A stretch of DNA of 64,000 nucleotides from VRUE01 sp963712595 (GTDB lineage: Bacteria; Actinomycetota; Thermoleophilia; Solirubrobacterales; 70-9), in the NCBI GenBank assembly GCA_963712595.1, contig CAVQIM010000002.1, forward strand, positions 62,001-126,000, written 5' to 3'. Position 1 is the first letter of the stretch. The number at the start of each line of letters is the position of its first letter. This document shows, piece after piece, positions 42,057 to 50,367 of this stretch. Made by a program: the position numbers and the translations under genes. The notes beneath the pieces were generated by a model. It was not told where the DNA came from. It was given only the letters and a program-made list of their open reading frames with translations, and searched no databases.

Positions 42057-43874
42057 GTGATCGGGACCTATGCAGCCGTGCTCGCCGTGTGCGCCGCCTC
42101 GCTGGCGATCGGCCAGGCGGCGATCGCGCTCTGCGGGATGCGCCGCTGGTCATGGCTGGCCCCGGCGGTAGGGCTGGCATTGCTCTGCGCGATCTGTTGG
42201 GGGACGGTGCGGCTGCCGGGGCACGGCTCGATCTCCGCGGCCGCGGTCCTGCTGCTCACCGTGGGCTCGGTCGTCTACCTGTGGCGGCGCGTTGAGGGCA
42301 TTGGCGAGGCCGTTCGGATTGGCGCCCCAGTTGCACTGCTCGCCCTCGCCGCCACCTCGCTGCCCTTCATCGCCGAAGGCCATTTCGGCATCCTCGGCAC
42401 CAGCTTCAACCCGGACATGTCCCAGCACCTGCTGGCCGCCGACCGCCTAGCCCACGGCGAGGGCAACCAGCTCCTACACCAGGGCTACCCCCTCGGCCCC
42501 CACGCGATCGTCATCGCCCTCAACAAGGGCCTCGGCATCGGCCTGGTCCAGGGTTTCAGCGGCCTGACCGTCGCGGCGGCCATCCTCGCCGCCCTGACCG
42601 CGCTCACAGCGTTCGCCGATCAGCCCACGCTCCTCCGCACCCCCGCGGCCCTCGTGGTCGGCCTCACATACCTCGTCGCCTCCTACTTCGCCCAAGGCGC
42701 CTTCAAGGAGACCATGCAGGCCCTCTTCGTCCTGGCCTTCGTCCTCGCGCTTCGGGAGGCCACCTTCACTCCCGCTTGGCGAGGGCACCAGCTCCGCTTC
42801 GTCCCCGCCGCCATCCTGGCAGGGGGCAGCGTGTACGCCTACAGCTTTCCGGGCCTGATCTGGCTGGTCGGCATAGCTGCGATCTGGGCGGTCGCGGAGT
42901 ACGCGATCAGCCGGCTCCGTCCGTCTGCGGGTGGCGTGGATGCGGGGGGGCCGAGAACGGACGCCGTGCGCCCGCCCGCAGGCCCCCCCGCAGCCGCGAC
43001 GGACCCCGCAGCCTGGCGCTCCGTCCTTTACGCGTCCCTCCTGTTCCTCGTCCTCATCGCCCCAGAGATCGGCCGGATGATCGACTTCCACTCGTTCGAG
43101 ACCTTCGACCCCAGCGGCCTCGGCCTCGGCAACCTGTTCGGCCAGATCTCTCCCTTCGAGGCGCTCGGCATCTGGCCCTCGGGCGACTTCCGCCTCGCTC
43201 CCGGCGACGGCGCCGTGCCCGCGATCGGGTACTTCTTCGGCGCCGCCTTCGCCGCGATCCTGCTCGTCTACGGGCTCGTTCTCTGCTGGCGCCACCGCGA
43301 GACCGCAATCGTCTCGGCGCTGCTGGCGGTGGTTGCGATCTACGCCCTAGCCCGTGTCGCCGGCACGCCGTACACGACCGCCAAGTCCCTCGTGATCGCG
43401 GCGCCAATCGCGGCGCTGGTCATCGTGCTGCCACTCCTGCGCCGCCCGGTGGCCTGGCTGTACCTGCTCGCAGCGGGGGGCTGCTCGCTGCTTGCCCTCG
43501 CCAACGCCCCGGTCGGTCCCATCGCCTACACGCCGGCGCTGACCGGCCTTCGCGCGACCGTCGGCGAGGGGCCGACCCTGGTGCTCGCTTCCCGTCAACT
43601 GCTCGAAGACGAGCACGGCACCCCCTTCATCGCCTGGGAGCTGCGAGGCGGCCGCGTCTGCATCGAATCCGACGACGAAGCCGGTGGCCGCCCGCCCGCG
43701 GGAGTCCGCTTCGTCATCACCGAATCCGATCGGCGTCAGCGCCCATTCCCGAATCTGCGCCTGAAGCGCCTAGCGCCGCCGTACGTCCTCTGGGAAACGC
43801 CCGCCCCAATCCCCAGCAAGACCCCCTGCCCCCTCATAGCCGTCCGCCAAGCCCGCCAAGGCCCGCCGCGATGA
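42057..43874 (+). CDS. Large polytopic membrane protein, possibly GT-C-type glycosyltransferase
   Basis: 605 residues from GTG 42057, with ten or more hydrophobic segments. After the second or third helix lies FNPDMSQHLLAADRLAHGEG, an acidic loop in the place where GT-C glycosyltransferases keep a catalytic Asp, then LLHQGYPLGPHAIVIAL. Near residues 300-325 is a Pro/Ala/Gly-rich cytoplasmic or external linker, and the last 110 residues are soluble (LVLASRQLLEDEHGTPFIAWELRGG). The GT-C assignment is inference from topology and the acidic loop; no definitive family motif is seen. A hairpin with flanking direct repeats lies at its end. Confidence 0.7.
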   Translation: MIGTYAAVLAVCAASLAIGQAAIALCGMRRWSWLAPAVGLALLCAICWGTVRLPGHGSISAAAVLLLTVGSVVYLWRRVEGIGEAVRIGAPVALLALAATSLPFIAEGHFGILGTSFNPDMSQHLLAADRLAHGEGNQLLHQGYPLGPHAIVIALNKGLGIGLVQGFSGLTVAAAILAALTALTAFADQPTLLRTPAALVVGLTYLVASYFAQGAFKETMQALFVLAFVLALREATFTPAWRGHQLRFVPAAILAGGSVYAYSFPGLIWLVGIAAIWAVAEYAISRLRPSAGGVDAGGPRTDAVRPPAGPPAAATDPAAWRSVLYASLLFLVLIAPEIGRMIDFHSFETFDPSGLGLGNLFGQISPFEALGIWPSGDFRLAPGDGAVPAIGYFFGAAFAAILLVYGLVLCWRHRETAIVSALLAVVAIYALARVAGTPYTTAKSLVIAAPIAALVIVLPLLRRPVAWLYLLAAGGCSLLALANAPVGPIAYTPALTGLRATVGEGPTLVLASRQLLEDEHGTPFIAWELRGGRVCIESDDEAGGRPPAGVRFVITESDRRQRPFPNLRLKRLAPPYVLWETPAPIPSKTPCPLIAVRQARQGPPR

Positions 43875-43929
43875 CTGAGTTCGCGTTTTGTCTCGCTATC
43901 CGAGACAAAACGCGAACTCGCCGACTGAG
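43873..43929. repeat. Perfect 19-bp hairpin flanked by 7-bp direct repeats
   Basis: Arms at 43877-43895 and 43901-43919 are fully complementary over 19 bp with a CTATC loop; the stem includes GCGTTTTG/CAAAACGC. GACTGAG occurs at 43873-43879 and again at 43923-43929, bracketing the hairpin like a target-site duplication (the left copy overlaps the arm by 3 bases). It begins at the stop codon of the membrane protein gene. Confidence 0.6.
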
Positions 43930-43950
43930 AGCGGATTGCCGGACCGTGGG

Positions 43951-43956
43951 TAGCAT
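43951..43956 (+). promoter_or_regulatory. -10 box TAGCAT predicting leaderless thrS start
   Basis: TAGCAT ends exactly 6 nt (GGCCGG) before ATC 43963, the same spacing as at ctaG, valS and proB. The first two bases of the box are also part of the in-frame TAG that closes the thrS frame upstream. Confidence 0.45.
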
Positions 43957-43962
43957 GGCCGG

Positions 43963-45900
43963 ATCGAGGCCGCGACGCAGAAGATCACCCTTTCGCTCCC
44001 TGACGGCACACCGCTGGAGCTGCCTGACGGCGCCACCGGCGCCGATGCGGCGGCGGCGATCGGGCCGGGGTTGGCCAAGGCGGCGCTGGCGATCCGCGTC
44101 GACGGCGATTTGCGCGACCTCTCGGCGGCGCTGCCCGATGGCGCGGAGATCGCGATCCTCACCGACCGCGACCCCGAGGCGCTGGAGCTGATCCGCCACG
44201 ACGCCGCCCACGTGATGGCCGAGGCGGTGCAGGAGCTCTACCCGGGCACCAAGGTGACGATCGGCCCGGCGATCGAGAACGGCTTCTACTACGACTTCGA
44301 CTTCCCGGCCGACGTCAAGGTGACCGACGCCGACCTGGAGAAGATCGAGGCCGCGATGCGCGCCCATATCGAGGCCGACGAGCGCTTCGAGCGCCGCGAG
44401 GTGCCGGTCGCCGAGGCGATCCAGATCTTCGAGGCGCAGGGCGAGGATTACAAGGTCGAGCTGATCCGCGACTTGATCGAGAAGGAAGGTGTCGAGACCG
44501 TCTCGCTCTACCGCAACGGCCCCTTCGAGGACCTCTGCCGCGGCCCCCACGGCCCCTCCACGGGGCGGATCAAGGCGATCAAGCTCAGCTCGCTCGCCGG
44601 CGCCTACTGGCGCGGCGACGAGAAGCGCCAGATGCTGACCCGGATCTACGGCACCGCCTTCTTCTCGAAGAAGGACCTGGCGCAGCACCTGGAGCGGATC
44701 GAGCAGGCCAAGGCGCGCGACCACCGCCGGCTGGGTCCTCAACTCGGCATCTTCATGCTGCGCGAGGAGGCGCCGGGGATGCCCTTCTGGCTGCCCAACG
44801 GCACCACCCTGCTGCACCTGATCGAGGATCAGGTGCAGGCCCAGCTGCGCAAGCGCGGCTACAGGGAGATCGCCACGCCGCAGGTTCTCGACGAGGAGCT
44901 CTGGCACCGCTCGGGGCACTGGGAGAACTACCGCGACGACATGTACTTCATGCAGTCCGACGAGCGCCGCCTGGCGCTGCGGCCGATGAACTGCCCCGGC
45001 GCCTGCCTCGTCTTCGACGCCGAGCGCCACTCCTACCGCGAGCTGCCGCTGCGCCTGGCCGAGTTCGGCCGCGTCTCGCGCAACGAGCGCGAGGGCGTCC
45101 TGCACGGGCTGCTGCGGGTGCGCGCCTTCACCCAGGACGACGCCCACGTCTACTGCACCGAGGAGCAGATCGCCGACGAGGTCGCCGACATCTGCGAAGC
45201 GATCGACGAGCTCTACGCCCGCTTCGGCTTCGAGGACGTGCGGGTCGAGCTCTCCACTCGGCCGGAGAAGGCGATGGGCACGGAGGAGCAGTGGGCGAAG
45301 GCCGAGGCCGCCCTGACCGAGGCGCTGGAGCGCCAGGGCCGCGAGTACGAGCTCAACCCCGGCGACGGCGCCTTCTACGGCCCCAAGATCGACTTCCACG
45401 TCACCGACGCGCTCGGCCGCTCCTGGCAGTGTGGCACCTGCCAGCTCGACTTCCAGATGCCCGAGCGCTTCGACCTCACCTACGTCGGCGCCGACGACGC
45501 CGCGCACCGGCCGGTGATGATCCACCGCGCCCTGCTCGGCTCGATGGAGCGCTTCGCGGGGATCCTGATCGAGCACTACGCCGGTCGCTTCCCGGTCTGG
45601 CTGGCGCCGGTGCAGGCGATCGTGCTGCCGGTCTCCGACCGCCACAACTCCTACGCGGAGCGCGTCGCCGCCGAGCTGCGCGAAGGCGGCGTGCGGATCG
45701 AGCTCGACCCTCGCTCCGAGTCGGTCGGCAAGAAGATCCGCGACGCCGAGCTGGGCCGCTACCCCTACATGCTGGTCGTCGGCGATCGCGAGCAGGAGGC
45801 CGGGGCGGTTGCGGTGCGCTCGCACGCCGACGGCGAGCTGGGCGCGATGCCGGCGGCGGAGTTCGCCGCTCGGGTGCGTGCCGAGAGCGAACCGGCCTGA
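43963..45900 (+). CDS. thrS: Threonyl-tRNA synthetase (probable ATC start)
   Basis: 645 residues if started at ATC 43963, giving MEAATQKITLSLPDGTPLEL and a complete TGS domain. The in-frame TAG at 43951-43953 blocks anything further upstream, and the first ordinary start, TTG 44071, would cut the TGS domain. The editing domain has HDAAHVMAEA and SLYRNGPFEDLCRGPH; the class II core has motif 2 LRPMNCPGACLVF with the zinc Cys and motif 3 VMIHRALLGSMERF; an anticodon-binding domain (APVQAIVLPVSDRHNSYAERV) ends the protein. It charges tRNA-Thr. It precedes the infC group, as in many bacteria. Confidence 0.95.
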   Translation: MEAATQKITLSLPDGTPLELPDGATGADAAAAIGPGLAKAALAIRVDGDLRDLSAALPDGAEIAILTDRDPEALELIRHDAAHVMAEAVQELYPGTKVTIGPAIENGFYYDFDFPADVKVTDADLEKIEAAMRAHIEADERFERREVPVAEAIQIFEAQGEDYKVELIRDLIEKEGVETVSLYRNGPFEDLCRGPHGPSTGRIKAIKLSSLAGAYWRGDEKRQMLTRIYGTAFFSKKDLAQHLERIEQAKARDHRRLGPQLGIFMLREEAPGMPFWLPNGTTLLHLIEDQVQAQLRKRGYREIATPQVLDEELWHRSGHWENYRDDMYFMQSDERRLALRPMNCPGACLVFDAERHSYRELPLRLAEFGRVSRNEREGVLHGLLRVRAFTQDDAHVYCTEEQIADEVADICEAIDELYARFGFEDVRVELSTRPEKAMGTEEQWAKAEAALTEALERQGREYELNPGDGAFYGPKIDFHVTDALGRSWQCGTCQLDFQMPERFDLTYVGADDAAHRPVMIHRALLGSMERFAGILIEHYAGRFPVWLAPVQAIVLPVSDRHNSYAERVAAELREGGVRIELDPRSESVGKKIRDAELGRYPYMLVVGDREQEAGAVAVRSHADGELGAMPAAEFAARVRAESEPA

Positions 45901-45907
45901 CCGGTCC

Positions 45908-45935
45908 TTGCCAAGCCCGGGCCTCTGTCTATACT
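45908..45935 (+). promoter_or_regulatory. infC promoter
   Basis: TTGCCA (45908-45913) and TATACT (45930-45935) are separated by 16 bp, the best -35/-10 pair noticed in the window. Transcription from about 45942 would give a leader of roughly 100 nt before the infC GTG at 46040, room for autoregulatory structure. Confidence 0.6.
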
Positions 45936-46039
45936 CCGAGCACTTGATTGCAGGCACGCCAAACACCCCGCGCCGCTGAGCGTCCCGTGCCGGCCTCCCT
46001 ACCTCTCGTCCTCTTGAAGCTCCACCTCTCACTTCGATA

Positions 46040-46759
46040 GTGCCGGTCCCGCGTAGGTTCGACCGGCGCCCACCAGAGCGCGACACGACTCGGATCAACG
46101 AGCGGATCCGCGTTCCCAAGGTGCGGCTGATCGGCGCCGACGGGGAGCAGCTCGGCGTGGTCGAGATCAACGAGGCGCTGAAACGCGCCCAGGATGCCGA
46201 CCTCGATCTGGTCGAGGTCGCGCCGAACTCGAAACCGCCGGTCACCCGCCTGCTCGACTACTCGAAGTACAAGTACGAGCAGGAGCAAAAGCAGAAGCAG
46301 GCCCGCAAGCACCAGCAGCAGGTGAACATCCGCGAGATCAAGCTGCGGCCGAAGATCGCCAATCACGACTACGAAACCAAGAAGGGCCATGTCGAGCGCT
46401 TCCTCCGCCACCAGGACAAGGTCAAGATCACGATCATGTTCCGCGGTCGCGAGCAGGCCCACCCGGAGCGGGGCAGGGCCCTGCTGCAGCGCCTCTTCGA
46501 GGACCTCGACGGCCTCGCCGTGATCGAGTCACACCCCCTGCAGGAAGGCCGCAACATGAGCATGTTGCTGGCGCCGGGCAAAGAGGCGGCGAAAGTGGAG
46601 GCCGAGGCGACGGCGAGTGGCGAAGCATCCCCCGCCGCCGACGAGAAACCTGCCGACGAGGCACCCGCCGCCGACGAGACACCGGCTGCCGAGGCAGAGC
46701 CCGCCGCCGAGGAGAACGCCGCCGAGGAGTCCTCCGGCGACGACGCCGCCGCGGCTTAG
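46040..46759 (+). CDS. infC: Translation initiation factor IF-3 with acidic C-terminal extension
   Basis: 239 residues from GTG 46040. The N domain starts RINERIRVPKVRLIGADGEQLGVV and the linker and C domain include LLDYSKYKYEQEQKQKQARKHQQ, REIKLRPKIANHDYETKKGHVERFL and VKITIMFRGREQAHPERG. Typical IF-3 is about 170-180 residues; after MSMLLAPGK this one carries about 60 extra residues rich in Ala, Glu, Pro and Asp. IF-3 binds the 30S subunit and checks start codons, which is notable given the unusual starts nearby. The stop overlaps the stop of antisense wecB. Confidence 0.95.
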   Translation: MPVPRRFDRRPPERDTTRINERIRVPKVRLIGADGEQLGVVEINEALKRAQDADLDLVEVAPNSKPPVTRLLDYSKYKYEQEQKQKQARKHQQQVNIREIKLRPKIANHDYETKKGHVERFLRHQDKVKITIMFRGREQAHPERGRALLQRLFEDLDGLAVIESHPLQEGRNMSMLLAPGKEAAKVEAEATASGEASPAADEKPADEAPAADETPAAEAEPAAEENAAEESSGDDAAAA

Positions 46760-47838
46760 CTCTTCCCGAGTCCCGCGACCACGTCTGCGATCCGCTCCGC
46801 GGCCCGACCGTCCCAGAGTGGCGGCGGCTGTGGCGGCCCTGGCGCGCGCTCGGCCAGCGCGGCTGGGATCCCCGCGATCGCCGCCGGGTCCAGGCCGAGC
46901 AGGGTGTTGGTGCCGGCCTCGACGGTGATCGGTCGCTCGGTGTTGTCGCGCAGGGTGAAGCAGGGGATGCCGAGGTAGGTCGTCTCCTCCTGGATGCCGC
47001 CGGAGTCGGTCAGGACCGCGCCGGCATCGGCGAGCAGCGAGAGGAAGTCGAGGTAGCCGAGCGGGTCGCAGAGCAGCAGGCCGGGGTGGTTTGACTCGAC
47101 CGCCTCCATCATCCGCCTGGTGCGCGGGTGGACGGGGAAGACGACCGGCATCTCATGCGCCAGCGCGGCCAGGCGGGCGATCGTCTCAGGCAGCAGGGGC
47201 CCGTCGACCAGCGCCGGGCGGTGCAGGGTGACGAGCGCGAACCCTCCCGCCTCGACCCCGAGCCGCTTCGCCGTCCCGGTGGCGCGAAAGCGGTCTTCGA
47301 GCGCGACCAGGGTGTCGATCATCGTGTTGCCGACGAAGCGCAGGCGCTCCTCGGCGATGCCCTCGGCCCGCAGGTTCTCGGCCGCGTCCTCGCAGTGCAG
47401 GAATAGGTGTGAGGAGAGCTGGTCGGCGACGATCCGGTTCAGCTCCTCCGGCATCGTGCGATCGAAGCTGCGCAACCCCGACTCGATGTGGGCGACGGGG
47501 ATCTGCATCTTGGCTGCGGTCAGCGCTGCGGCCAGGGTGGAGTTGACGTCGCCGGGCACCATCACCAGGTCGGGCCGCTCCTCCTCCAGCACCGGCTCCA
47601 GCCGCTCGATCACCCTCGCCGTCTGCTGCGCGTGGCTGCCCGAGCCGACCTCGAGCATGTGATCGGGCGCCGGCACCCCCAGCTCCTCGAGGAAGACCTC
47701 CGACATCAGCCGGTCGTAGTGCTGGCCGGTGTGGACGACGGCGTGCCGGCCCTGGGGCACCCGTGCGCGCAGGGCGCCGATCACCGGGGCGGTCTTGACG
47801 AAGTTGGGCCGGGTCCCGACCACGTAGACGATGCGCAT
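46756..47838 (-). CDS. wecB: UDP-N-acetylglucosamine 2-epimerase (non-hydrolysing)
   Basis: 360 residues from ATG 47838, beginning MRIVYVVGTRPNFVKTAPVI. The UDP-GlcNAc epimerase signatures are HTGQHYDRLMSEVFLEELG, VMVPGDVNSTLAAALTAAK, VAHIESGLRSFDRTMPEELNR, and near the end LTDSGGIQEETTYLGIPCFTLRDNTERPITVEAGTN. It makes UDP-ManNAc, a precursor for cell-surface glycans. It sits antisense between infC and rpmI, with its stop overlapping the infC stop, and its start divergent from rpmI by 86 bp. No other glycan genes are adjacent. Confidence 0.95.
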   Translation of the reverse strand: MRIVYVVGTRPNFVKTAPVIGALRARVPQGRHAVVHTGQHYDRLMSEVFLEELGVPAPDHMLEVGSGSHAQQTARVIERLEPVLEEERPDLVMVPGDVNSTLAAALTAAKMQIPVAHIESGLRSFDRTMPEELNRIVADQLSSHLFLHCEDAAENLRAEGIAEERLRFVGNTMIDTLVALEDRFRATGTAKRLGVEAGGFALVTLHRPALVDGPLLPETIARLAALAHEMPVVFPVHPRTRRMMEAVESNHPGLLLCDPLGYLDFLSLLADAGAVLTDSGGIQEETTYLGIPCFTLRDNTERPITVEAGTNTLLGLDPAAIAGIPAALAERAPGPPQPPPLWDGRAAERIADVVAGLGKS

Positions 47839-47924
47839 CGGGCGCCACAGTACCCTGCGTCCCAGCTTCCACCTGCAACAGAGCGAGCGCCCAGGCGCAC
47901 TCGTCTGCTTCAATAGCGATCCCG

Positions 47925-48125
47925 ATGCCCAAGATGAAAACCCATTCCGGCGCCAAGAAGCGCTTCCGCAAGACCGCCACCGGCAAGCTGCGCGGGCGGC
48001 GCGCCTACTCGAGCCACATCCTCGAGAAGAAGTCGCCGAAGCGCAAGCGGCGGATGGCGCGCCCGGTGGAGATCGCCCCCGCCGACGTCAAGTCGGTGCG
48101 GCACCTGCTCGGGGGCTCCAAGTGA
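47925..48125 (+). CDS. rpmI: 50S ribosomal protein L35
   Basis: 66 residues, MPKMKTHSGAKKRFRKTATG then KLRGRRAYSSHILEKKSPKRKRRM. Length and sequence are typical of L35. A TAGCGAT stretch lies 5 nt before the ATG, hinting at a very short leader. The stop overlaps the rplT GTG (GTGA). The usual operon infC-rpmI-rplT is split here by wecB on the other strand, so rpmI-rplT must have its own promoter. Confidence 0.95.
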   Translation: MPKMKTHSGAKKRFRKTATGKLRGRRAYSSHILEKKSPKRKRRMARPVEIAPADVKSVRHLLGGSK

Positions 48126-48481
48126 GCCGGGTCAAGCGGTCTGTCCACGCGCGCAAGAAGCGCCGCAAAGTGCTGAAGGAAGCGAAAGGCTACTTCGGTC
48201 GCAAGCACTCCTCCTACCGCTTCGCCAAAGAGCAGGTGCAGCGGTCCGGGATGTACGCCTACCGCGACCGGCGCAACCGCAAGCGCGAGTTCCGCCGCCT
48301 CTGGATCACCCGCATCAACGCCGCCGCCCGGTTGGAGGGCATGAGCTACTCCGAACTGATCCACGGCCTCTCCCAGGCCGGGGTCGAGGTGAACCGCAAG
48401 ATGCTCGCCGACATCGCGGTCAACGACCGCGATGCGTTCCGCCGATTCGTGGAGCTAGCCCGGGAGGGTGCGGCCGCCTAG
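48122..48481 (+). CDS. rplT: 50S ribosomal protein L20
   Basis: 119 residues from GTG 48122. Typical L20 features: VKRSVHARKKRRKVLKEAKGYFGRKHSSYRFAKEQV and RDRRNRKREFRRLWITRINAAARLEGMSYSELIHGL. It binds 23S rRNA early in 50S assembly and in some bacteria represses the infC-rpmI-rplT messenger; such control of infC in cis would not be possible for the split arrangement here unless by a separate site. A canonical terminator follows. Confidence 0.96.
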   Translation: MSRVKRSVHARKKRRKVLKEAKGYFGRKHSSYRFAKEQVQRSGMYAYRDRRNRKREFRRLWITRINAAARLEGMSYSELIHGLSQAGVEVNRKMLADIAVNDRDAFRRFVELAREGAAA

Positions 48482-48507
48482 CCGCAGCCAGCACTCCACT
48501 TTCCCGG

Positions 48508-48537
48508 GCGGGCCGTCTTCACGGCCCGCTTTTTTTA
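48508..48537 (+). terminator. Rho-independent terminator after rplT
   Basis: GCGGGCCGT, CTTC tetraloop, ACGGCCCGC: a perfect 9-bp stem followed directly by eight T residues. This is the clearest intrinsic terminator in the window and ends the rpmI-rplT unit. Confidence 0.95.
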
Positions 48538-48587
48538 TTCCAGGAGAAGAAACGCACGACCAGAAATCCACCGTGACGACGAAACCG

Positions 48588-49307
48588 ATGATCGAGAGCC
48601 CCCACAACGAGAAGCTGAAGTTGGTGCGCAAGCTGCAGGAGCGCAAGCACCGCGAGCGCGAGGGCGCCTTCGTTACCGAGGGCGAGGACTTGCTCGAGGC
48701 GGGTCTCGCCGCCGGGGCGGAGCCGCGCTTGCTGTTGACCGCCGCCGGCAGCGGCCTCGGCGGCGAGGAAGTCGATGCCGAGCTGCTCGCCGGCGTCTCG
48801 ACGCTCGGCTCCGGCACGCGGGCGATCGCGGTTTGGCCGCAGCGCTGGGCACAGCCCGGGGGTTCGCCCTGCCTCTACCTGCACGGAGTCGGCGATCCGG
48901 GCAACGTCGGGACGATCGTCCGCACCGCCCACGGGCTGCTCGGCGGACCCCTGGTGCTTGGCCCGGATTGCGCCGACCCCTTTTCGCCGAAGGCGGTGCG
49001 CGCGAGCATGGGTTCGATCTTCGGGCAGCCGATCGCTCGAGCCGGGATAGGCGATACGCCGTCGCCGCGGGTCGCCCTCGTCGCCCACGGCGGCGCCGGC
49101 CTCGAGGCGCTCGACGGAGCGATGACGCTCTGTCTCGGCGCCGAGCGCGAGGGCCTGCCAGACACGGTGCTCGCGGCCTGCGAGGCGCGGGTCACGATCC
49201 CGCTGCGCCCTGGCGGCGCCGAGTCGCTCAACGTCGCCGCCGTTGCAGCAATTTGCGCCGAGCGGATATCGTCGCCCGCCATGCCGGAGGTCGCCGACAA
49301 TGCCTGA
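48588..49307 (+). CDS. TrmH/SpoU-family RNA 2'-O-methyltransferase
   Basis: 239 residues from ATG 48588; GTG 48573 would add five. An N-terminal substrate-binding domain (SPHNEKLKLVRKLQERKHREREGAFVTEGEDLLEAGL) precedes a SPOUT domain with knotted SAM site: LHGVGDPGNVGTIVRTAHG, CLGAEREGLPDTVL and IPLRPGGAESLNVAAVAAIC are motifs 1-3 of the SpoU family. It methylates a ribose in rRNA or tRNA. It commonly precedes pheS in bacteria; here the end of the gene overlaps the pheS ATG by 8 bp. Confidence 0.9.
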   Translation: MIESPHNEKLKLVRKLQERKHREREGAFVTEGEDLLEAGLAAGAEPRLLLTAAGSGLGGEEVDAELLAGVSTLGSGTRAIAVWPQRWAQPGGSPCLYLHGVGDPGNVGTIVRTAHGLLGGPLVLGPDCADPFSPKAVRASMGSIFGQPIARAGIGDTPSPRVALVAHGGAGLEALDGAMTLCLGAEREGLPDTVLAACEARVTIPLRPGGAESLNVAAVAAICAERISSPAMPEVADNA

Positions 49308-50367
49308 GGGACTCGATCGGATCGAGGAGATCAGGGCCGAGGCGGCGACGGCGATCGGCACCGCGGCGGGCACGGCGGAGCTGGAGGAGCTGCGGGTCCG
49401 CCACCTTGGCCGCAAGGCGGAGCTGACGACGATCCTGCGCGGCATCGCCGAGCTGCCGGCCGAGGAACGGGGCAAGGTCGGGGCTGGCGCAAACGAGGTG
49501 CGCAAGGAGCTCGAAGCGCTGATCGAGGCACGGGCCGAGGTGCTCGACGCCGGTGAGCTGGAGTCGCGCCTCGCCGAGGATCGCATCGACGTGACCCTTC
49601 CCGGCGCCCCGGCGCGGCCGGTCGGCCACACTCACCTGATCACGCGCACCACGCGCCAGATCGAGGACGTGATGGTCGGGCTCGGCTACCGGGTGATGGA
49701 GGGGCCCGAGGTCGAGCACGACTACTACAACTTCACCGCCCTCAACCACCCGCCCGGCCACCCGGCGCGGATGCTGCAGGACACCTTCTACGTGCAGTCC
49801 GACCCCGAGGTGCTGCTGCGGACACACACCTCGCCGGTGCAGGTACGCAGCATGGAGTCGCAGACACCGCCGATCTTCATGATCGCGCCCGGCAAGGTCT
49901 ACCGTCGCGATTCCGACGCCACCCACAGCCCGATGTTCCACCAGGTCGAGGGGCTTGCGATCGGCGAGGGGATCACGCTCGCCGACCTGCAGGGAACGCT
50001 CGATGAGGTGCTGCGGGCGATCTTCGGTGCCAGCCGCAAGGCGCGCATGCGCCCCCACTTCTTCCCCTTCACCGAGCCCAGCGTCGAGTTCGACGTCTCC
50101 TGCTTCCAGTGCGAGGGCACGGGCTCGCTCGCCGACGGCGCCCGCTGCAACCTCTGCAAGGGGATCGGCTGGATCGAGATCGGCGGCGCCGGCATGGTCG
50201 ATCCCAACGTGCTCGGCTTCGTCGAATCGAACGGCTACCACCCCGAGCGGGTGCAGGGCTTCGCCTTCGGCATGGGGGTCGAGCGGATCGCGATGCTGCG
50301 CCACGGTGTCCCCGACCTGCGCCGCTTCTTCGACAACGACGTGCGGGTTCTGGAGCAGTTCTCATGA
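49300..50367 (+). CDS. pheS: Phenylalanyl-tRNA synthetase alpha subunit
   Basis: 355 residues from ATG 49300. An N-terminal coiled coil (about 1-90) leads into the class II core: HTHLITRTTRQIEDVMVGLGYRVMEGPEVEHDYYNFTALNHPPGHPAR, motif 2 YRRDSDATHSPMFHQVEGLAIGEG and motif 3 GFAFGMGVERIAMLRHGVPDLRRFFDND. Between them, CFQC and CNLC form a CX2C-X11-CX2C zinc-type insert (50101-50159), present in some bacterial lineages and absent from the E. coli enzyme. It forms an alpha2beta2 enzyme with PheT. Confidence 0.96.
   Translation: MPEGLDRIEEIRAEAATAIGTAAGTAELEELRVRHLGRKAELTTILRGIAELPAEERGKVGAGANEVRKELEALIEARAEVLDAGELESRLAEDRIDVTLPGAPARPVGHTHLITRTTRQIEDVMVGLGYRVMEGPEVEHDYYNFTALNHPPGHPARMLQDTFYVQSDPEVLLRTHTSPVQVRSMESQTPPIFMIAPGKVYRRDSDATHSPMFHQVEGLAIGEGITLADLQGTLDEVLRAIFGASRKARMRPHFFPFTEPSVEFDVSCFQCEGTGSLADGARCNLCKGIGWIEIGGAGMVDPNVLGFVESNGYHPERVQGFAFGMGVERIAMLRHGVPDLRRFFDNDVRVLEQFS

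Noticed and set aside
43955..43990. ATG 43955 as the thrS start
   Set aside because: It is in a different frame from the TGS domain (reads MAGSRPRRRRSPF); it would require an indel error, noted as the alternative to the ATC start.
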